Source: Streptomyces sp. TP-A0356 (GTDB lineage Bacteria; Actinomycetota; Actinomycetes; Streptomycetales; Streptomycetaceae). From it: a DNA stretch of 64,000 bases. The notes under the pieces were generated by a model. That model was not told the DNA's origin. It worked only from the letters and a program-made list of their open reading frames with translations, and did no database searches. Below, piece after piece: positions 49,626-58,052 of the stretch (the stretch's first letter is position 1; every line of letters starts with the position of its first letter). Position numbers and translations under genes: made by a program. The stretch covers positions 310,001 through 374,000 of the forward strand of contig NZ_BBZJ01000015.1 in NCBI RefSeq assembly GCF_001417775.1, given 5' to 3'.

Positions 49626-50546
49626 ATGTCCGCCGAGTCGCACCGCATCTCCCGCCTCGAACCGTATCTGAACCGGTCGGAGCCCGCCCCCACTCTTCTG
49701 AAGATGCTGGTCGGCGTGCAGTTGGCCGGCATCAGGGAGGACGCGGGGCTCTCCCAGGAGCAGGCGGCACGGGCCCTCGGGTTCAGCCCGGCGAAGCTGT
49801 CACGCATCGAGGCGGGCAAGGGACGCAGGCCGCCCACGGAAGGCGATGTGCGGGCGCTGCTGCGACTGTACGGGGCCGACGACTACGAGGCCTCGGTGCT
49901 GGTCAAGTTGCTGCACCGGGCCGGTGAGCCGGGCTGGTGGCAGCGCTATGACAAGCGGCTGATGCCCGAGTGGTTCGACCGCCTGGTCGGACTGCAGGAG
50001 GCGGCCGCCGCCATCCGTACCTTCGAGATCCAGTACGTTCCCGGGCTGCTGCAGACCGCGGCCTACACCCGGGCCGTGGTGGAACGCGGTCTGCCGACGG
50101 CGTCGGCGGCCGAGGTGCAGCGCCGGGTGGAGCTGCGGATGCGGCGGCAGGAACTGCTGCGGCGTCCGGACGCTCCTCAGCTGTGGGCCGTGGTCGACGA
50201 GTCGGTCCTGATGCGAGTGCTGGGCAGCCGGGAGGTGATGCGGGAACAGCTTGAGCACCTCGTCGAGATGGCTCGGAGCCCCCATGTCACCGTGCAGATC
50301 GTGCCGTTGGACGTGACGAACGCGTCCGCCCCGGCGATCCCTGTCACCTATCTGCGCTTCGGCGGCCTCGATCTTCCCGACATCGTCTACCTGGAGCACA
50401 TCAGGAGCGCCCACTTCCTGGAGGACCGCGACGAGACCGAGGAGTACCGGGTCGCACTGGACCGGCTCGCCGACGAGGCACTCGACCCGCGTGAGTCACT
50501 GGCGCTGCTGCGGAAGACGCTGGAAGAGCGGTACTCCGCCCGGTGA
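49626..50546 (+). CDS. XRE-family regulator with DUF5753 domain
   Basis: The 306-residue protein has an N-terminal XRE helix-turn-helix (EDAGLSQEQAARALGFSPAKLSRIEAGKG, about 38-66). The DUF5753 C-terminal half has WWQRYDKRLMPEWFDRLVGLQEAAAAIRTFE, PGLLQTAAYTRAVVE and VTVQIVPLDV. Such regulators control developmental or antibiotic genes with their DUF397 partner. The ATG at 49626 is preferred (GGGAG 5-8 nt upstream) over one at 49524 that overlaps the DUF397 stop; the latter gives a 34-residue extension lacking family character. Confidence 0.92.
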   Translation: MSAESHRISRLEPYLNRSEPAPTLLKMLVGVQLAGIREDAGLSQEQAARALGFSPAKLSRIEAGKGRRPPTEGDVRALLRLYGADDYEASVLVKLLHRAGEPGWWQRYDKRLMPEWFDRLVGLQEAAAAIRTFEIQYVPGLLQTAAYTRAVVERGLPTASAAEVQRRVELRMRRQELLRRPDAPQLWAVVDESVLMRVLGSREVMREQLEHLVEMARSPHVTVQIVPLDVTNASAPAIPVTYLRFGGLDLPDIVYLEHIRSAHFLEDRDETEEYRVALDRLADEALDPRESLALLRKTLEERYSAR

Positions 50547-50561
50547 GCCGGGGCGTGGGTC

Positions 50562-51380
50562 TCAGCGTATGCGGCCCGCTCCGCCGAACTCGATCCACTC
50601 CTGGGTGAGTTGGCGGGGTGCCACTTCGGTGTCCGGGCGCCAGGTGGACACCTCCACCAGGCCCGGATCCAGGATGTCCATCCCCTCGAACCAGGCGGCG
50701 ACGTCCTTCTCCTGACGGACGCGTCCCCAATGTCCCTGCGTGGCACGGTCCATGAAGTCGGTGACGAAGTCCCGGACCTCCGGATCCTCGCTGACCAGCT
50801 GACACATCACCATCAGGCTTCCGGGCACCAGCCGTTCGGCCACGCGGCGGGCCAGGGCGGGCGGCCCGTCCGTGTCACTGTCCGGGATGCAGTGCATCAC
50901 CGAGTTGAAGAGCACCGCCACCGGCTGTGAGAAGTCGATCAGCCGCAGGGTCTCCGGGTGGGAGAAGATCGTCTCGGTGTCCCGCATGTCGGCCTGGATG
51001 ACGGCGGTGCGCTCGTCCTGCTCCAGCAGCGCCCGGCCGTGCACCAGCACCATCGGGTCGTTGTCCACGTACACCACGTGGGAGGTGGGCTCGACGCGCT
51101 GCGCGACCTGGTGGACGTTGTTCCGGGTGGGCAGTCCGGATCCGTGGTCGAGGTACTGCCGGATGCCGTGTTCCTCCGCCATCGTCCGCACGACCCGCTG
51201 CAGGAACCGGCGGTTGTTCAGCGCGAGCGCCCGAGTGCTGGGAACGACCTCGTCCAGCTCTTCGCAGGCGGCCCGGTCGACCGCGTAGTTGTCCTTGCCA
51301 CCCAGGTAGTGGTCGTACATTCGGGCCGCCGTCGGCACCGTCGCGTCGATCGACGTGGACAGCTGCCTGCCAGACTGCAT
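50562..51380 (-). CDS. DUF574 (SCO2525-like) SAM-dependent methyltransferase
   Basis: The 272-residue protein has the DUF574 pattern: PTAARMYDHYLGGKDNYAVDRA near residues 15-36, RQYLDHGSGLPTRNNVHQVAQ, HVVYVDNDPMVLVHGRALL (the SAM acidic residue), and VAVLFNSVMHCIPD. The family is abundant in streptomycetes but its substrate is unknown. The ATG at 51380 follows a G-rich ribosome site. It converges on the XRE gene with 15 nt between stops. Confidence 0.92.
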   Translation of the reverse strand: MQSGRQLSTSIDATVPTAARMYDHYLGGKDNYAVDRAACEELDEVVPSTRALALNNRRFLQRVVRTMAEEHGIRQYLDHGSGLPTRNNVHQVAQRVEPTSHVVYVDNDPMVLVHGRALLEQDERTAVIQADMRDTETIFSHPETLRLIDFSQPVAVLFNSVMHCIPDSDTDGPPALARRVAERLVPGSLMVMCQLVSEDPEVRDFVTDFMDRATQGHWGRVRQEKDVAAWFEGMDILDPGLVEVSTWRPDTEVAPRQLTQEWIEFGGAGRIR

Positions 51381-51585
51381 CGTCCCCCCAATCCGGGCCG
51401 CGCCGTCGGAGCCGGCTCGGCGGGGACCCCATCCTAGAGAAGCGGCGTCTGCCGGTGCCAGTCCCCGAAGGAAGTACCCGTTCGGCGTCAACTGCCCCGC
51501 GCACGCGCCGCGGTGAGGAAGCGTCGTACCCCGGTGCGCATACCGTCCAGTAATATCTGCGCGGGCAGGCCCCGAAGGAGGATCC

Positions 51586-51966
51586 GTGTCGCGATCGAAA
51601 CGCTCACCGCTGTTGCTCGGGGGCCTGTTGGCCGCCGCGGGAGTCGGTCACTTCGTCGCGCCGCGGCGGTTCGACCCCCTCATCCCGCGCGCCCTGCCGG
51701 GCAAGCCACGGACCTGGACCTACGCGAGCGGCGCCGCGGAACTGGCGCTGGCGGCCGGGGTGGCGCTGCCCCGCACGCGTCGCGCCGCCGCCCGGGCGGC
51801 CGCCGCCTTCTTCGTCGGCGTGTTCCCGGCCAACGTGCAGATGGCCGTGGACTGGCGGCACCGCCCCGCACCGCTCAGGGCCGCGGCCCTTGCCCGGCTT
51901 CCACTGCAGGTGCCACTCGTCCTGTGGGCGAACGGCATCGCCAAGAACACGGAGACCCCGTCATGA
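51586..51966 (+). CDS. DoxX-like small membrane protein
   Basis: The 126-residue product has three or four membrane helices (LLLGGLLAAAGVGHFVAP, TYASGAAELALAAGVAL, AAAAFFVGVFPANVQMAVDW and LPLQVPLVLWAN). The AAGVGHFVAPRRFDP and FPANVQMAVD motifs match the DoxX/SURF4-like family, which often works with redox enzymes. The GTG has GGAGG just before it. It overlaps the peroxiredoxin gene by 4 nt, so the two probably act together in oxidative stress. Confidence 0.85.
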   Translation: MSRSKRSPLLLGGLLAAAGVGHFVAPRRFDPLIPRALPGKPRTWTYASGAAELALAAGVALPRTRRAAARAAAAFFVGVFPANVQMAVDWRHRPAPLRAAALARLPLQVPLVLWANGIAKNTETPS

Positions 51967-52430
51967 CCGGTCGCATCGAAGTAGGCACCCACGTCGCGGA
52001 CTTCGCACTCCCGGACGAGACCGGAACACCGCGACGACTGTCGGACCTTCTCGCCGAGGGGCCGGTCGTGCTGTTCTTCTACCCTGCCGCCCTCACCCCG
52101 GGCTGCACCGCCGAGGCGTGCCACTTCCGGGATCTCGCCGCGGAGTTCGCAGCCGTCGGCGCACGGCCGGTCGGCATCAGCGGCGATCCGGTGGACCGCC
52201 AGCAGGAGTTCGCCGGTCGCCACACACTGGGCTTCCCGCTGCTCTCGGACGAGGACGGGACGGTCCGTGAACGCTTCGGGGTCAAGCGCGGCTTCTCCGT
52301 CGCCCCCACCAAGCGCGTCACCTTCGTCATCGGCGAGGACCGCACCGTCCTGGAGGTCGTGCGCAGCGAACTGCGGATGAGCGCCCACGCCGACCGGGCG
52401 CTGGCCGCCCTGCGCGCCCGCAGCAGCTGA
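51963..52430 (+). CDS. Peroxiredoxin (BCP/PrxQ type)
   Basis: The 155-residue thioredoxin-fold protein has VVLFFYPAALTPGCTAEACHFRD, with the peroxidatic Cys48 and the resolving Cys53 (CTAEAC), a PrxQ hallmark. It also has SGDPVDRQQEFA and LLSDEDGTVRERFGV. PrxQ enzymes reduce peroxides with thioredoxin. It is translationally coupled to the DoxX-like gene. Confidence 0.95.
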   Translation: MTGRIEVGTHVADFALPDETGTPRRLSDLLAEGPVVLFFYPAALTPGCTAEACHFRDLAAEFAAVGARPVGISGDPVDRQQEFAGRHTLGFPLLSDEDGTVRERFGVKRGFSVAPTKRVTFVIGEDRTVLEVVRSELRMSAHADRALAALRARSS

Positions 52431-52627
52431 CGGTCGACGGCGCGACGCCGACCGCCACCGGCGAACGGCAAGGTGTTCCAAGTCCACGGCGCCGCCCAGG
52501 GCGCCCCGCACCGCCGCGGGTCCGGCTCAACGTAGGTGATCTCGGACGTGGCGTACTTGCAGGAGGTGCAGCTCGCCGAAGGCCGGGGGCCCGGCGCTCC
52601 CTGCTGTGGGCGTGCTACAGCGCCGGC

Positions 52628-53143
52628 TCACTCCGCGGTGCGCGTGAGCCGGAGGGTGGCGTTGACGGTGGTCAGGCCGCGCATCATCCCCATCTGGTTC
52701 CAGACCAGGCCGAACTGCTCGCGGTCCACGGTGAACTCCGCCTCCAGCGTGAGCGCGTCCGCGTCGGCCTGCGCGATGCGGGCGGTGAAGGCCTGGGGCC
52801 GGCTGATGCCACGCACGGTGAGCTGACCGGTGATCTGAGCGGTGTCACCGGGCCGCGCCTCGGCCGCGCCCACCACGAAGATGATCTCGGGGTGGCGGTC
52901 GACGTCGAAGAAGTCGGCCGAGCGCAGGTGCTGGTCACGCTTGGCGTTCTTGGTGTCGAGGGAGGCGGCGCCCACCGTGACGGTGCCCTCGGCGGTGCCG
53001 TCCGGCTTGACCTCACCCCGGCCGCTCAGCGCGGTGAAGGAGCCCTTGACGGTGACCAGGCCCCATATCGTCCTGTGCCGTACGGCGACGGTGGAGGCGG
53101 TCGGGTCGAGCTGCCACAGTCCGGTTTCGACGGCGACGGTCAT
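52628..53143 (-). CDS. YceI family protein
   Basis: The 171-residue lipocalin-fold protein has the YceI pattern WQLDPTASTVAVRHRTIWGLVTVKGSF, SLDTKNAKRDQHLRSADFFDVDRHPEI and QLTVRGISRPQAF. Homologues bind isoprenoid quinones or lipids. No signal peptide is seen, as in many actinobacterial members. GGAGAACGCC precedes the ATG at 53143. A perfect 18-bp palindrome 60 nt upstream (53203-53220) is probably the operator of a repressor encoded elsewhere. Confidence 0.95.
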   Translation of the reverse strand: MTVAVETGLWQLDPTASTVAVRHRTIWGLVTVKGSFTALSGRGEVKPDGTAEGTVTVGAASLDTKNAKRDQHLRSADFFDVDRHPEIIFVVGAAEARPGDTAQITGQLTVRGISRPQAFTARIAQADADALTLEAEFTVDREQFGLVWNQMGMMRGLTTVNATLRLTRTAE

Positions 53144-53202
53144 GGCGTTCTCCAGGCAGAAGGAAGAGGGGAGCAGAGGTGACGCGGCGGCCGGCGGCCA
53201 TG

Positions 53203-53220
53203 TCATCCAAATTTGGATGA
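53203..53220. promoter_or_regulatory. Perfect 18-bp palindrome upstream of the YceI gene
   Basis: TCATCCAAATTTGGATGA is a perfect palindrome; a related half-site TCTCCAAATCTGA lies at 53238-53250. It is centred 68 nt before the YceI start. The sequence suits a MarR- or TetR-like dimer. Confidence 0.6.
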
Positions 53221-53307
53221 CTTCACGCTACCCTCTTCTCCAAATCTGAACAACCCACTGATCCACATGTGAACGACGGTGGACCGAGGGCCGACCACCG
53301 GCCCCTC

Positions 53308-53343
53308 CCGTCACCGACTCCGGTGCGAAGGAGCCGGTGACGG
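53308..53343 (-). terminator. Stem-loop downstream of the DUF4360 gene
   Basis: A 9-bp arm (53308-53316 with 53335-53343), one mismatch (53317/53334) and a 4-bp inner arm (53318-53321 with 53330-53333) close an 8-nt loop. It starts 17 nt after the DUF4360 stop. Confidence 0.65.
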
Positions 53344-53359
53344 CATGCCGAGCGGGGCG

Positions 53360-54010
53360 TCAGGACGCGGGGCACTGCTTCCAGGCCAGGTGGTAGACGG
53401 TGCTGATGTCACCGTCCGTCGAGTCCATGGTCATGAAGCTCGTACTGCCGGACGCCGATGTGCCGGCGTTGACGCGGAGTTCGGTGTTGATGTTGAAGTT
53501 CCGCTGCACACCGCAGGGCGCCCAGACCAGCTGGGCCCAGTCCGTGGTGTCCGTCCCCTGCCAGTTGTCGTTGTACGGACCGGTGAACGGGTGGGTGATC
53601 GCCGCCGTGTTCGACGACCCCTGGAAGTAGTACGACGCCTTCTCCGTGCTACTGGCACCGCGCTGCAGCGAGGCGAAGCCACGGTAGTCCGCGCGGGCGA
53701 TGGCGTACGTGAAGCCCTGCGGCACATGGACGACGAGGTTGAGCTGGCAGTTCTTGCGGAAGGCGGTGGGGTCGGAGTTGCCCCCGACCTGGGCGAGGTA
53801 GTCGCTGTAGGTCACCGTGAAGGCGGTGTTGTCGGGGGACACGGCGACCGCGGTGGTGCCTTGCGGACAGCCGGAGCCGTTCACCGTGGCGATCTTGATC
53901 ACGATCTTGTCCGGCGGCGGGTCGGTGATACCGGAGGAGGGGTCCTGCGCGGGCAGTGCGGTGGCGAAGAGCGCCGCTATCGCGCCGCCCAGGAGCAGTC
54001 CACCAGCCAT
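53360..54010 (-). CDS. Secreted DUF4360 domain protein
   Basis: The 216-residue protein has a signal peptide (MAGGLLLGGAIAALFATALPA) and then the DUF4360 pattern VNGSGCPQGTTAVAVSPDNTAFTV, DYLAQVGG, KNCQLNLVVHVPQGFTYAIA and FASLQRGAS, with cysteines at both ends. The family is secreted in actinobacteria and fungi and probably has a beta-sandwich. Function unknown. The ATG at 54010 has GGGAGAAC before it; the long N-terminal extension of the open frame is dismissed. An imperfect inverted repeat lies about 130 nt upstream. Confidence 0.9.
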   Translation of the reverse strand: MAGGLLLGGAIAALFATALPAQDPSSGITDPPPDKIVIKIATVNGSGCPQGTTAVAVSPDNTAFTVTYSDYLAQVGGNSDPTAFRKNCQLNLVVHVPQGFTYAIARADYRGFASLQRGASSTEKASYYFQGSSNTAAITHPFTGPYNDNWQGTDTTDWAQLVWAPCGVQRNFNINTELRVNAGTSASGSTSFMTMDSTDGDISTVYHLAWKQCPAS

Positions 54011-54421
54011 GGTTCTCCCATCCGTTGCATCGGTGTTCCGGCGGCCTGTGCCGCCGGGTGTTGGGGGGTGCGACTCCACACATCCGTGCGGGGTCGTCGC
54101 GGACCAGTGCGTTGGATCAGATGGTGTGTGCGTGCGGCGTGTATGTCATGCACATGCCATACAGCGCGCATGGGCATCGCCCCGGCCGTGAAAGAGCTGT
54201 GAAGGCGCCGGGGGCGACCGCATCGTATGTACTGCGGCGCACGAGCGGAACAACCATCTCCGGCCAATCCCGCGCGTGCCCGGGCACGGGGGGCAGCGGG
54301 GACGCCGTCGTACGCAAGTGCTCGCGTCAAGACCATGGCCACACGTGCCCTGAGCAGGGCACCATCACGCCATGGCGCCATCCACGCACCCGCTCCACCG
54401 CTCGACCGCCCGGGCCACCCC
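54011..54421. other. Intergenic region upstream of the DUF4360 gene
   Basis: This 411-bp gap includes the upstream region of the DUF4360 gene and a 24-bp inverted repeat (54140-54163). On the plus strand the frame before 54422 is Arg/Ala rich. I see no gene. Confidence 0.45.
54140..54163. promoter_or_regulatory. Near-perfect inverted repeat upstream of the DUF4360 gene
   Basis: TGTATGTCATG (54140-54150) and CATGCCATACA (54153-54163) are inverted copies with one mismatch in 11. It lies 130-153 nt before the start at 54010. Confidence 0.4.
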
Positions 54422-54520
54422 ATGAACCCGGCCCGCATCCCCGGCCTGATCGTGCCGCTCGTCCTCCTGCTCGCTCTCGTGGTCGGCGCGGTGTGGTACT
54501 GGCGGCATCGCGGGGACTAG
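54422..54520 (+). CDS. Possible 32-residue single-helix membrane protein
   Basis: MNPARIPGLIVPLVLLLALV followed by VGAVWYWRHRGD gives one strongly hydrophobic helix and a basic C terminus. The frame extends to an earlier ATG at 54335 with a Pro-rich soluble part. There is no clear ribosome site at 54422. Small TM proteins like this exist in streptomycetes, so it is recorded with low confidence. Confidence 0.35.
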   Translation: MNPARIPGLIVPLVLLLALVVGAVWYWRHRGD

Positions 54521-54558
54521 GCCCTTCTGACGGATCTCCGCGGCGAGGTGCGCAGGAG

Positions 54559-54589
54559 GCCGCCGGGTGCATGGTCCGCACCCGGCGGC
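54559..54589. terminator. Perfect 12-bp stem-loop between convergent genes
   Basis: 54559-54570 pairs perfectly with 54578-54589 around a 7-nt loop. It lies between the small membrane frame and the stop of the secreted acidic protein gene at 54618. Confidence 0.7.
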
Positions 54590-54617
54590 TGTCCGTGTCG
54601 GCGGATCCAGCAGTCGG

Positions 54618-54947
54618 CTACCGCTCCGAGGCGCCGGCCTCGTGCTGAACGTCGCCGGAGGCGTCGGCGTGGCCACCGGGCCCGTCGGAGACGCCCTCCG
54701 TCTCGTGCTCGCCCGCGCTCTCGTTCTCCTGCTCGGCTCCCGCGCCGGTGTCGGGGGAGGTCTGGTCACCCTGCTGGACATTGTCCGGGTCCGCGGGACC
54801 GGACTGCTGGACGACCGAGGAGGGAGTTGCCGCGGCGGCCGAGGGGGAGGCGGCGATCGCGCTGCCGACACCCGCGCCGCCGAGCGCGAGGACACCCGCG
54901 CCGATGGCGGCGATCCTGCGCCTGAGCCGCATGGTCGTGAATGGCAT
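54618..54947 (-). CDS. Secreted acidic protein next to a two-component system
   Basis: The 109-residue product has a signal peptide (MRLRRRIAAIGAGVLALGGA) with likely cleavage after SAIAA. A Ser/Ala/Gln linker and a strongly acidic, Gly/Glu/His-rich tail (EQENESAGEHETEG then GHADASGDVQHEAGASER) follow. The start is the ATG at 54947; another ATG is five codons in. It lies 95 nt downstream of the histidine kinase stop on the same strand and may be the regulated output or sensor accessory. No known family. Confidence 0.75.
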   Translation of the reverse strand: MPFTTMRLRRRIAAIGAGVLALGGAGVGSAIAASPSAAAATPSSVVQQSGPADPDNVQQGDQTSPDTGAGAEQENESAGEHETEGVSDGPGGHADASGDVQHEAGASER

Positions 54948-55042
54948 GATCTCGACCTTCCGGATGAGTGGTTCTCGGGGACCTACAAGTCGACCCTGCG
55001 CCTTCGGCGCTGAGACAGCGGTGTGTGGCGGATGTGCGGCGT

Positions 55043-56521
55043 TCACATGGACGGGGGCCGCCCGTCGGTGGCGCCGAGTCCCGCCACGGGTCCCTCGCAG
55101 GTCGGGAGTTCCAGGCGTACGACGGCGCCGCCGCCCGGACGGTTGCCGACGGCGGCATGGCCCCCGTGCGCTTCGACGACGGACCGGACGATCGCCAGGC
55201 CGAGCCCGGCGCCTCCGCCCGACCGCGCCCGGGCCGGATCCGCGCGCCGGAACCGCTCGAAGGCGTACGGCAGGAACTCGGGTGGGAAGCCGGGACCCTG
55301 GTCGCCGACCTCGATCACCGCCGTCTGCCGGTTCCGCCCGGCCCGCGCGGTGCCGGCCGTGACCGTGATGACCCCGCCGTCGGGCGAGTGACGCAGCGCG
55401 TTGTCCAGCACGTTGTCCACCGCCTGCCGCAGCCCGTCCGGGTCTGCGCACAGGCCGATACGCCCCTCCGACCGCAGGCGCACCTCGATGCCGCGTCCGG
55501 CCGCGAGCGCAGCGGCCGCCTGCACCGCCGGGTCGAGGACATCGGTGAGCACCAGCGGCCTCGGGTGCACGAACGCGGTGCCCTCGTCGCTGCGGGCGAG
55601 CAGCAGCAGGTTCCCGGCGAGCCGGATCAGGCGCTCGGTGTCGCCCGCCGCCGCGGTGACGGCCTCGGCCAGCTCCTGCCGGGTCCGGCCCGGCCGCGCC
55701 GCCAGCTCCAGCTCGGCCTTGAGCGCCGTCAACGGGGTCCGCAGCTCGTGTCCGGCGTCGGCGACCAGGGCGCGTTCCTGCTCCAGGGCGCGGCTCAGCC
55801 GCTCCAGCACCGCGTTGATGGCCCCCGCGAGCGCCGCGATCTCGTCCCGTGTGCCGGGCGCCTCCAGACGCGCGCCGGTGTTCCGCTCGGTGATCTCGGC
55901 CAGTCGGCGCCGCATGCGGTCCACCGGCCGCAGCGCCGCTCCCGACAGCAGCCACGCCGCGCATCCGGCCACCAGGACCGTCGGCGGCCCCGCGATCACC
56001 AGAGTGTCGCGGACATCGCGCACGGCGGCATCGCTGACCTCGGTGTTGGTACCGACCACCGCCATCACCTGCCGGGAACCGCTACGGGCCGGAACCGCGA
56101 GCAGCCGGAACCTCTCCCCGCCGTAGGAGACCGTGAACGCCTGCTCCTCCCGCGCCGCTGCACGCAGCCGACCGGAGGGCGCCAACGGCTTGGTTCCCGT
56201 CGTCGACTGGAGCACCGTGCCGTCCGGCCCGAGGACCTGCGCGATCTCCTCCACACCCTGCGCCGGGCCCTGCTGGTCCCCCCGCTGGTCCCCCGACTGC
56301 GCCTCGGAGGGGGACGGGGACTGCGGCGTGAGGGTGTCCGGCTGCGGCGGCGAGGACGTGGCCAGGCGCGCGACCAGGGAGTCCGACCGGGCGCGCAGCG
56401 ACGCGTCCAACGAGGCGTTGACCCCTTTCTGCACCTGGGTGACGAAGAGCAGACCGGCAGCGGCCATCAGCACCGCCGCACCGAGCGCGGACAGCAACGC
56501 GAGGCGCAGCCGCAGCGGCAT
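55043..56521 (-). CDS. Sensor histidine kinase
   Basis: The 492-residue protein has two membrane helices (about 6-28 and 175-195) around a 145-residue extracytoplasmic sensor. A HAMP region, the HisKA motif VADAGHELRTPLTALKAELE with phospho-His258, and the HATPase boxes DNVLDNALRHSPDGG, EVGDQGPGF and GAGLGLAIVRSVVEAHGG follow. The sensor domain is low in known motifs. The cognate OmpR-type regulator gene lies just upstream, 6 nt away. The secreted acidic protein downstream may be a target. Confidence 0.93.
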   Translation of the reverse strand: MPLRLRLALLSALGAAVLMAAAGLLFVTQVQKGVNASLDASLRARSDSLVARLATSSPPQPDTLTPQSPSPSEAQSGDQRGDQQGPAQGVEEIAQVLGPDGTVLQSTTGTKPLAPSGRLRAAAREEQAFTVSYGGERFRLLAVPARSGSRQVMAVVGTNTEVSDAAVRDVRDTLVIAGPPTVLVAGCAAWLLSGAALRPVDRMRRRLAEITERNTGARLEAPGTRDEIAALAGAINAVLERLSRALEQERALVADAGHELRTPLTALKAELELAARPGRTRQELAEAVTAAAGDTERLIRLAGNLLLLARSDEGTAFVHPRPLVLTDVLDPAVQAAAALAAGRGIEVRLRSEGRIGLCADPDGLRQAVDNVLDNALRHSPDGGVITVTAGTARAGRNRQTAVIEVGDQGPGFPPEFLPYAFERFRRADPARARSGGGAGLGLAIVRSVVEAHGGHAAVGNRPGGGAVVRLELPTCEGPVAGLGATDGRPPSM

Positions 56522-56527
56522 GGCGAG

Positions 56528-57214
56528 TCACCCGGGCGCCGACGCACCGTCGCGCAGGCGGTAACCCGCGCCGCGTACCGTCTGCAGCTGCTCGACGCCG
56601 AACGGCCGGTCGATCTTGCGTCGCAGATAGGCCACGTACTGGTCCACGATGTTGGACGCACCGTCGTAGGCGAAGTCCCACACGCTCTCCAGGATGCGTG
56701 TCCGCGTCAGAACCTCCCCCGGATGCCTGAGGAACAGCTCCAGGAGTGCGAACTCCTTCGCGGTCAGCTCCAGCTCCACGGCTCCGCGCCAGGCGCGACG
56801 GCTCGCCGGATCCATGCGCAGGTCCCCCACCTGCAACACCGGGGGCCGTTCCGCCGCTCCGCGGCGTATCAGAGCCCGCAGCCGGGCGAACAGCTCCGCG
56901 AAACTGAACGGCTTCGTCAGGTAGTCGTCCGCCCCCACATCGAGCCCGCGCACCCGGTAGGGCACGGCGTCCCGGGCCGTGAGCATCAGCACGGGCGCCC
57001 AACAGCCACCCTTGCGCAATTCGCCGCACACCTCGAAACCGTCGAGCTTCGGCAGCAGCACATCGAGCACGATCGCGTCGTACGGGAACTCAGCGGCCCG
57101 CCACAACGCCTCCTGACCGTCCGCGGCGATGTCGACGGCGTAACCGGATTCCTCCAGCCCACGTCGCAGCAGACCCGCCGTGCGCACCTCGTCCTCGACG
57201 ACCAGCACCCGCAT
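56528..57214 (-). CDS. OmpR-family response regulator
   Basis: The 228-residue protein has a receiver domain (VLVVEDEVRTAGLLRRGLEE, phospho-Asp51 in LDVLLPKLDGF, Thr in LTARDAV, KPFSFAELFARL) and a C-terminal winged helix (ELTAKEFALLELFLRHPGEVLTR... then QYVAYLRRKIDRPFG). I chose the ATG at 57214, where the receiver starts; the longer frame upstream is Arg-rich. It forms an operon with the kinase, stop and start 6 nt apart. Confidence 0.95.
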   Translation of the reverse strand: MRVLVVEDEVRTAGLLRRGLEESGYAVDIAADGQEALWRAAEFPYDAIVLDVLLPKLDGFEVCGELRKGGCWAPVLMLTARDAVPYRVRGLDVGADDYLTKPFSFAELFARLRALIRRGAAERPPVLQVGDLRMDPASRRAWRGAVELELTAKEFALLELFLRHPGEVLTRTRILESVWDFAYDGASNIVDQYVAYLRRKIDRPFGVEQLQTVRGAGYRLRDGASAPG

Positions 57215-57291
57215 GCGTCCCACGGTAGAACGCTCCCGTGTGAGGAGCGTGTGAGAGGCCCGAGTGCGTCCGGCCGCATGGCGGGAGCGGC

Positions 57292-57837
57292 TCAGCCCGG
57301 CCCTCGTTCCGCCTGCTCGCGCAGGAAGCTGCTGATCTGGCAGGCCAGGCTCTCGGGTCCGCCGTCGGCCCGGGCGCCGGTGCCGGGCAGGCCGTCCGGC
57401 ACGGTCATGTCGCCGGACCACAGGTATCGGTCGGCCCAGTCGTCGTCCGCCTTCAACTGCACCTGAATGTCGACGCGATGCAGGAAGCTCTCCGGTGCGG
57501 CGGCGTACAGAACAGCGGTCGCGCGGCGCAGCGGATAGAGATCGAATCCCTCGATGAATTGCGAGTTGCGCCAGTCGAGAAATGCGCTCTCGCCGTCGGG
57601 GCCCGTCCGGATGTCGAGTTGACCGTCTTCGAGATGGATTCCGACCGGTTCCCGCATACGGTTTTCGACGGTCACCCGGAAGCGGAAATAGGTCAGACCC
57701 TCGGCGGCCTCGTCACGCCCGCGCGGCGGCTCCGCCATGTCCAGGCCATGGACACGCACACGCAGACCGGCATGCTCGTCTGCGCATTCCTGCCAGTCGC
57801 CGATCACATTGGGCTCGCGCACTGTCCACCTCTCCAC
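57292..57837 (-). CDS. Hypothetical protein with beta-rich core
   Basis: The 181-residue soluble protein has beta-strand-like segments (GLRVRVHGLDMAEPPRG, FRFRVTVENRMREPVGIHLEDG, DIRTGPDGESAFLDWRN) resembling a DUF4352-like immunoglobulin fold. A helical Cys-containing C terminus follows. No known catalytic motif and no signal peptide. A perfect 17-bp palindrome (57918-57934) lies 80 nt upstream. Family assignment is only a suggestion. Confidence 0.7.
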   Translation of the reverse strand: MERWTVREPNVIGDWQECADEHAGLRVRVHGLDMAEPPRGRDEAAEGLTYFRFRVTVENRMREPVGIHLEDGQLDIRTGPDGESAFLDWRNSQFIEGFDLYPLRRATAVLYAAAPESFLHRVDIQVQLKADDDWADRYLWSGDMTVPDGLPGTGARADGGPESLACQISSFLREQAERGPG

Positions 57838-57917
57838 TTCCGCGCCATGCTTCCTATCCGCGCACGCAACAAGGTGTCAAACGCACGGAAGTCCTCATGT
57901 CGAGGGCATTTGCCGTT

Positions 57918-57934
57918 CTTGATCGCCGATCAAG
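57918..57934. promoter_or_regulatory. Perfect palindrome CTTGATCG-C-CGATCAAG
   Basis: 8-bp arms (57918-57925 and 57927-57934) with one central base. It is in the divergent gap between the genes at 57837 (minus) and 58053 (plus), and could control either. Confidence 0.4.
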
Positions 57935-58052
57935 CCGTGCGCAGCAAGGATCCCACCGAGAGGCGAGCGGAGGGCGGAGGCGCACGTGTCACACATCACG
58001 TCCCCGGTCGGCCGGGCGGCCCTGATCCGCGAACCGCCGGGGTGTCATAGCC

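Noticed and set aside
54968..57466. A long plus-strand frame over the two-component genes
   Set aside because: Antisense to well-supported kinase and regulator genes; composition is Arg/Gln/His rich, not protein-like.
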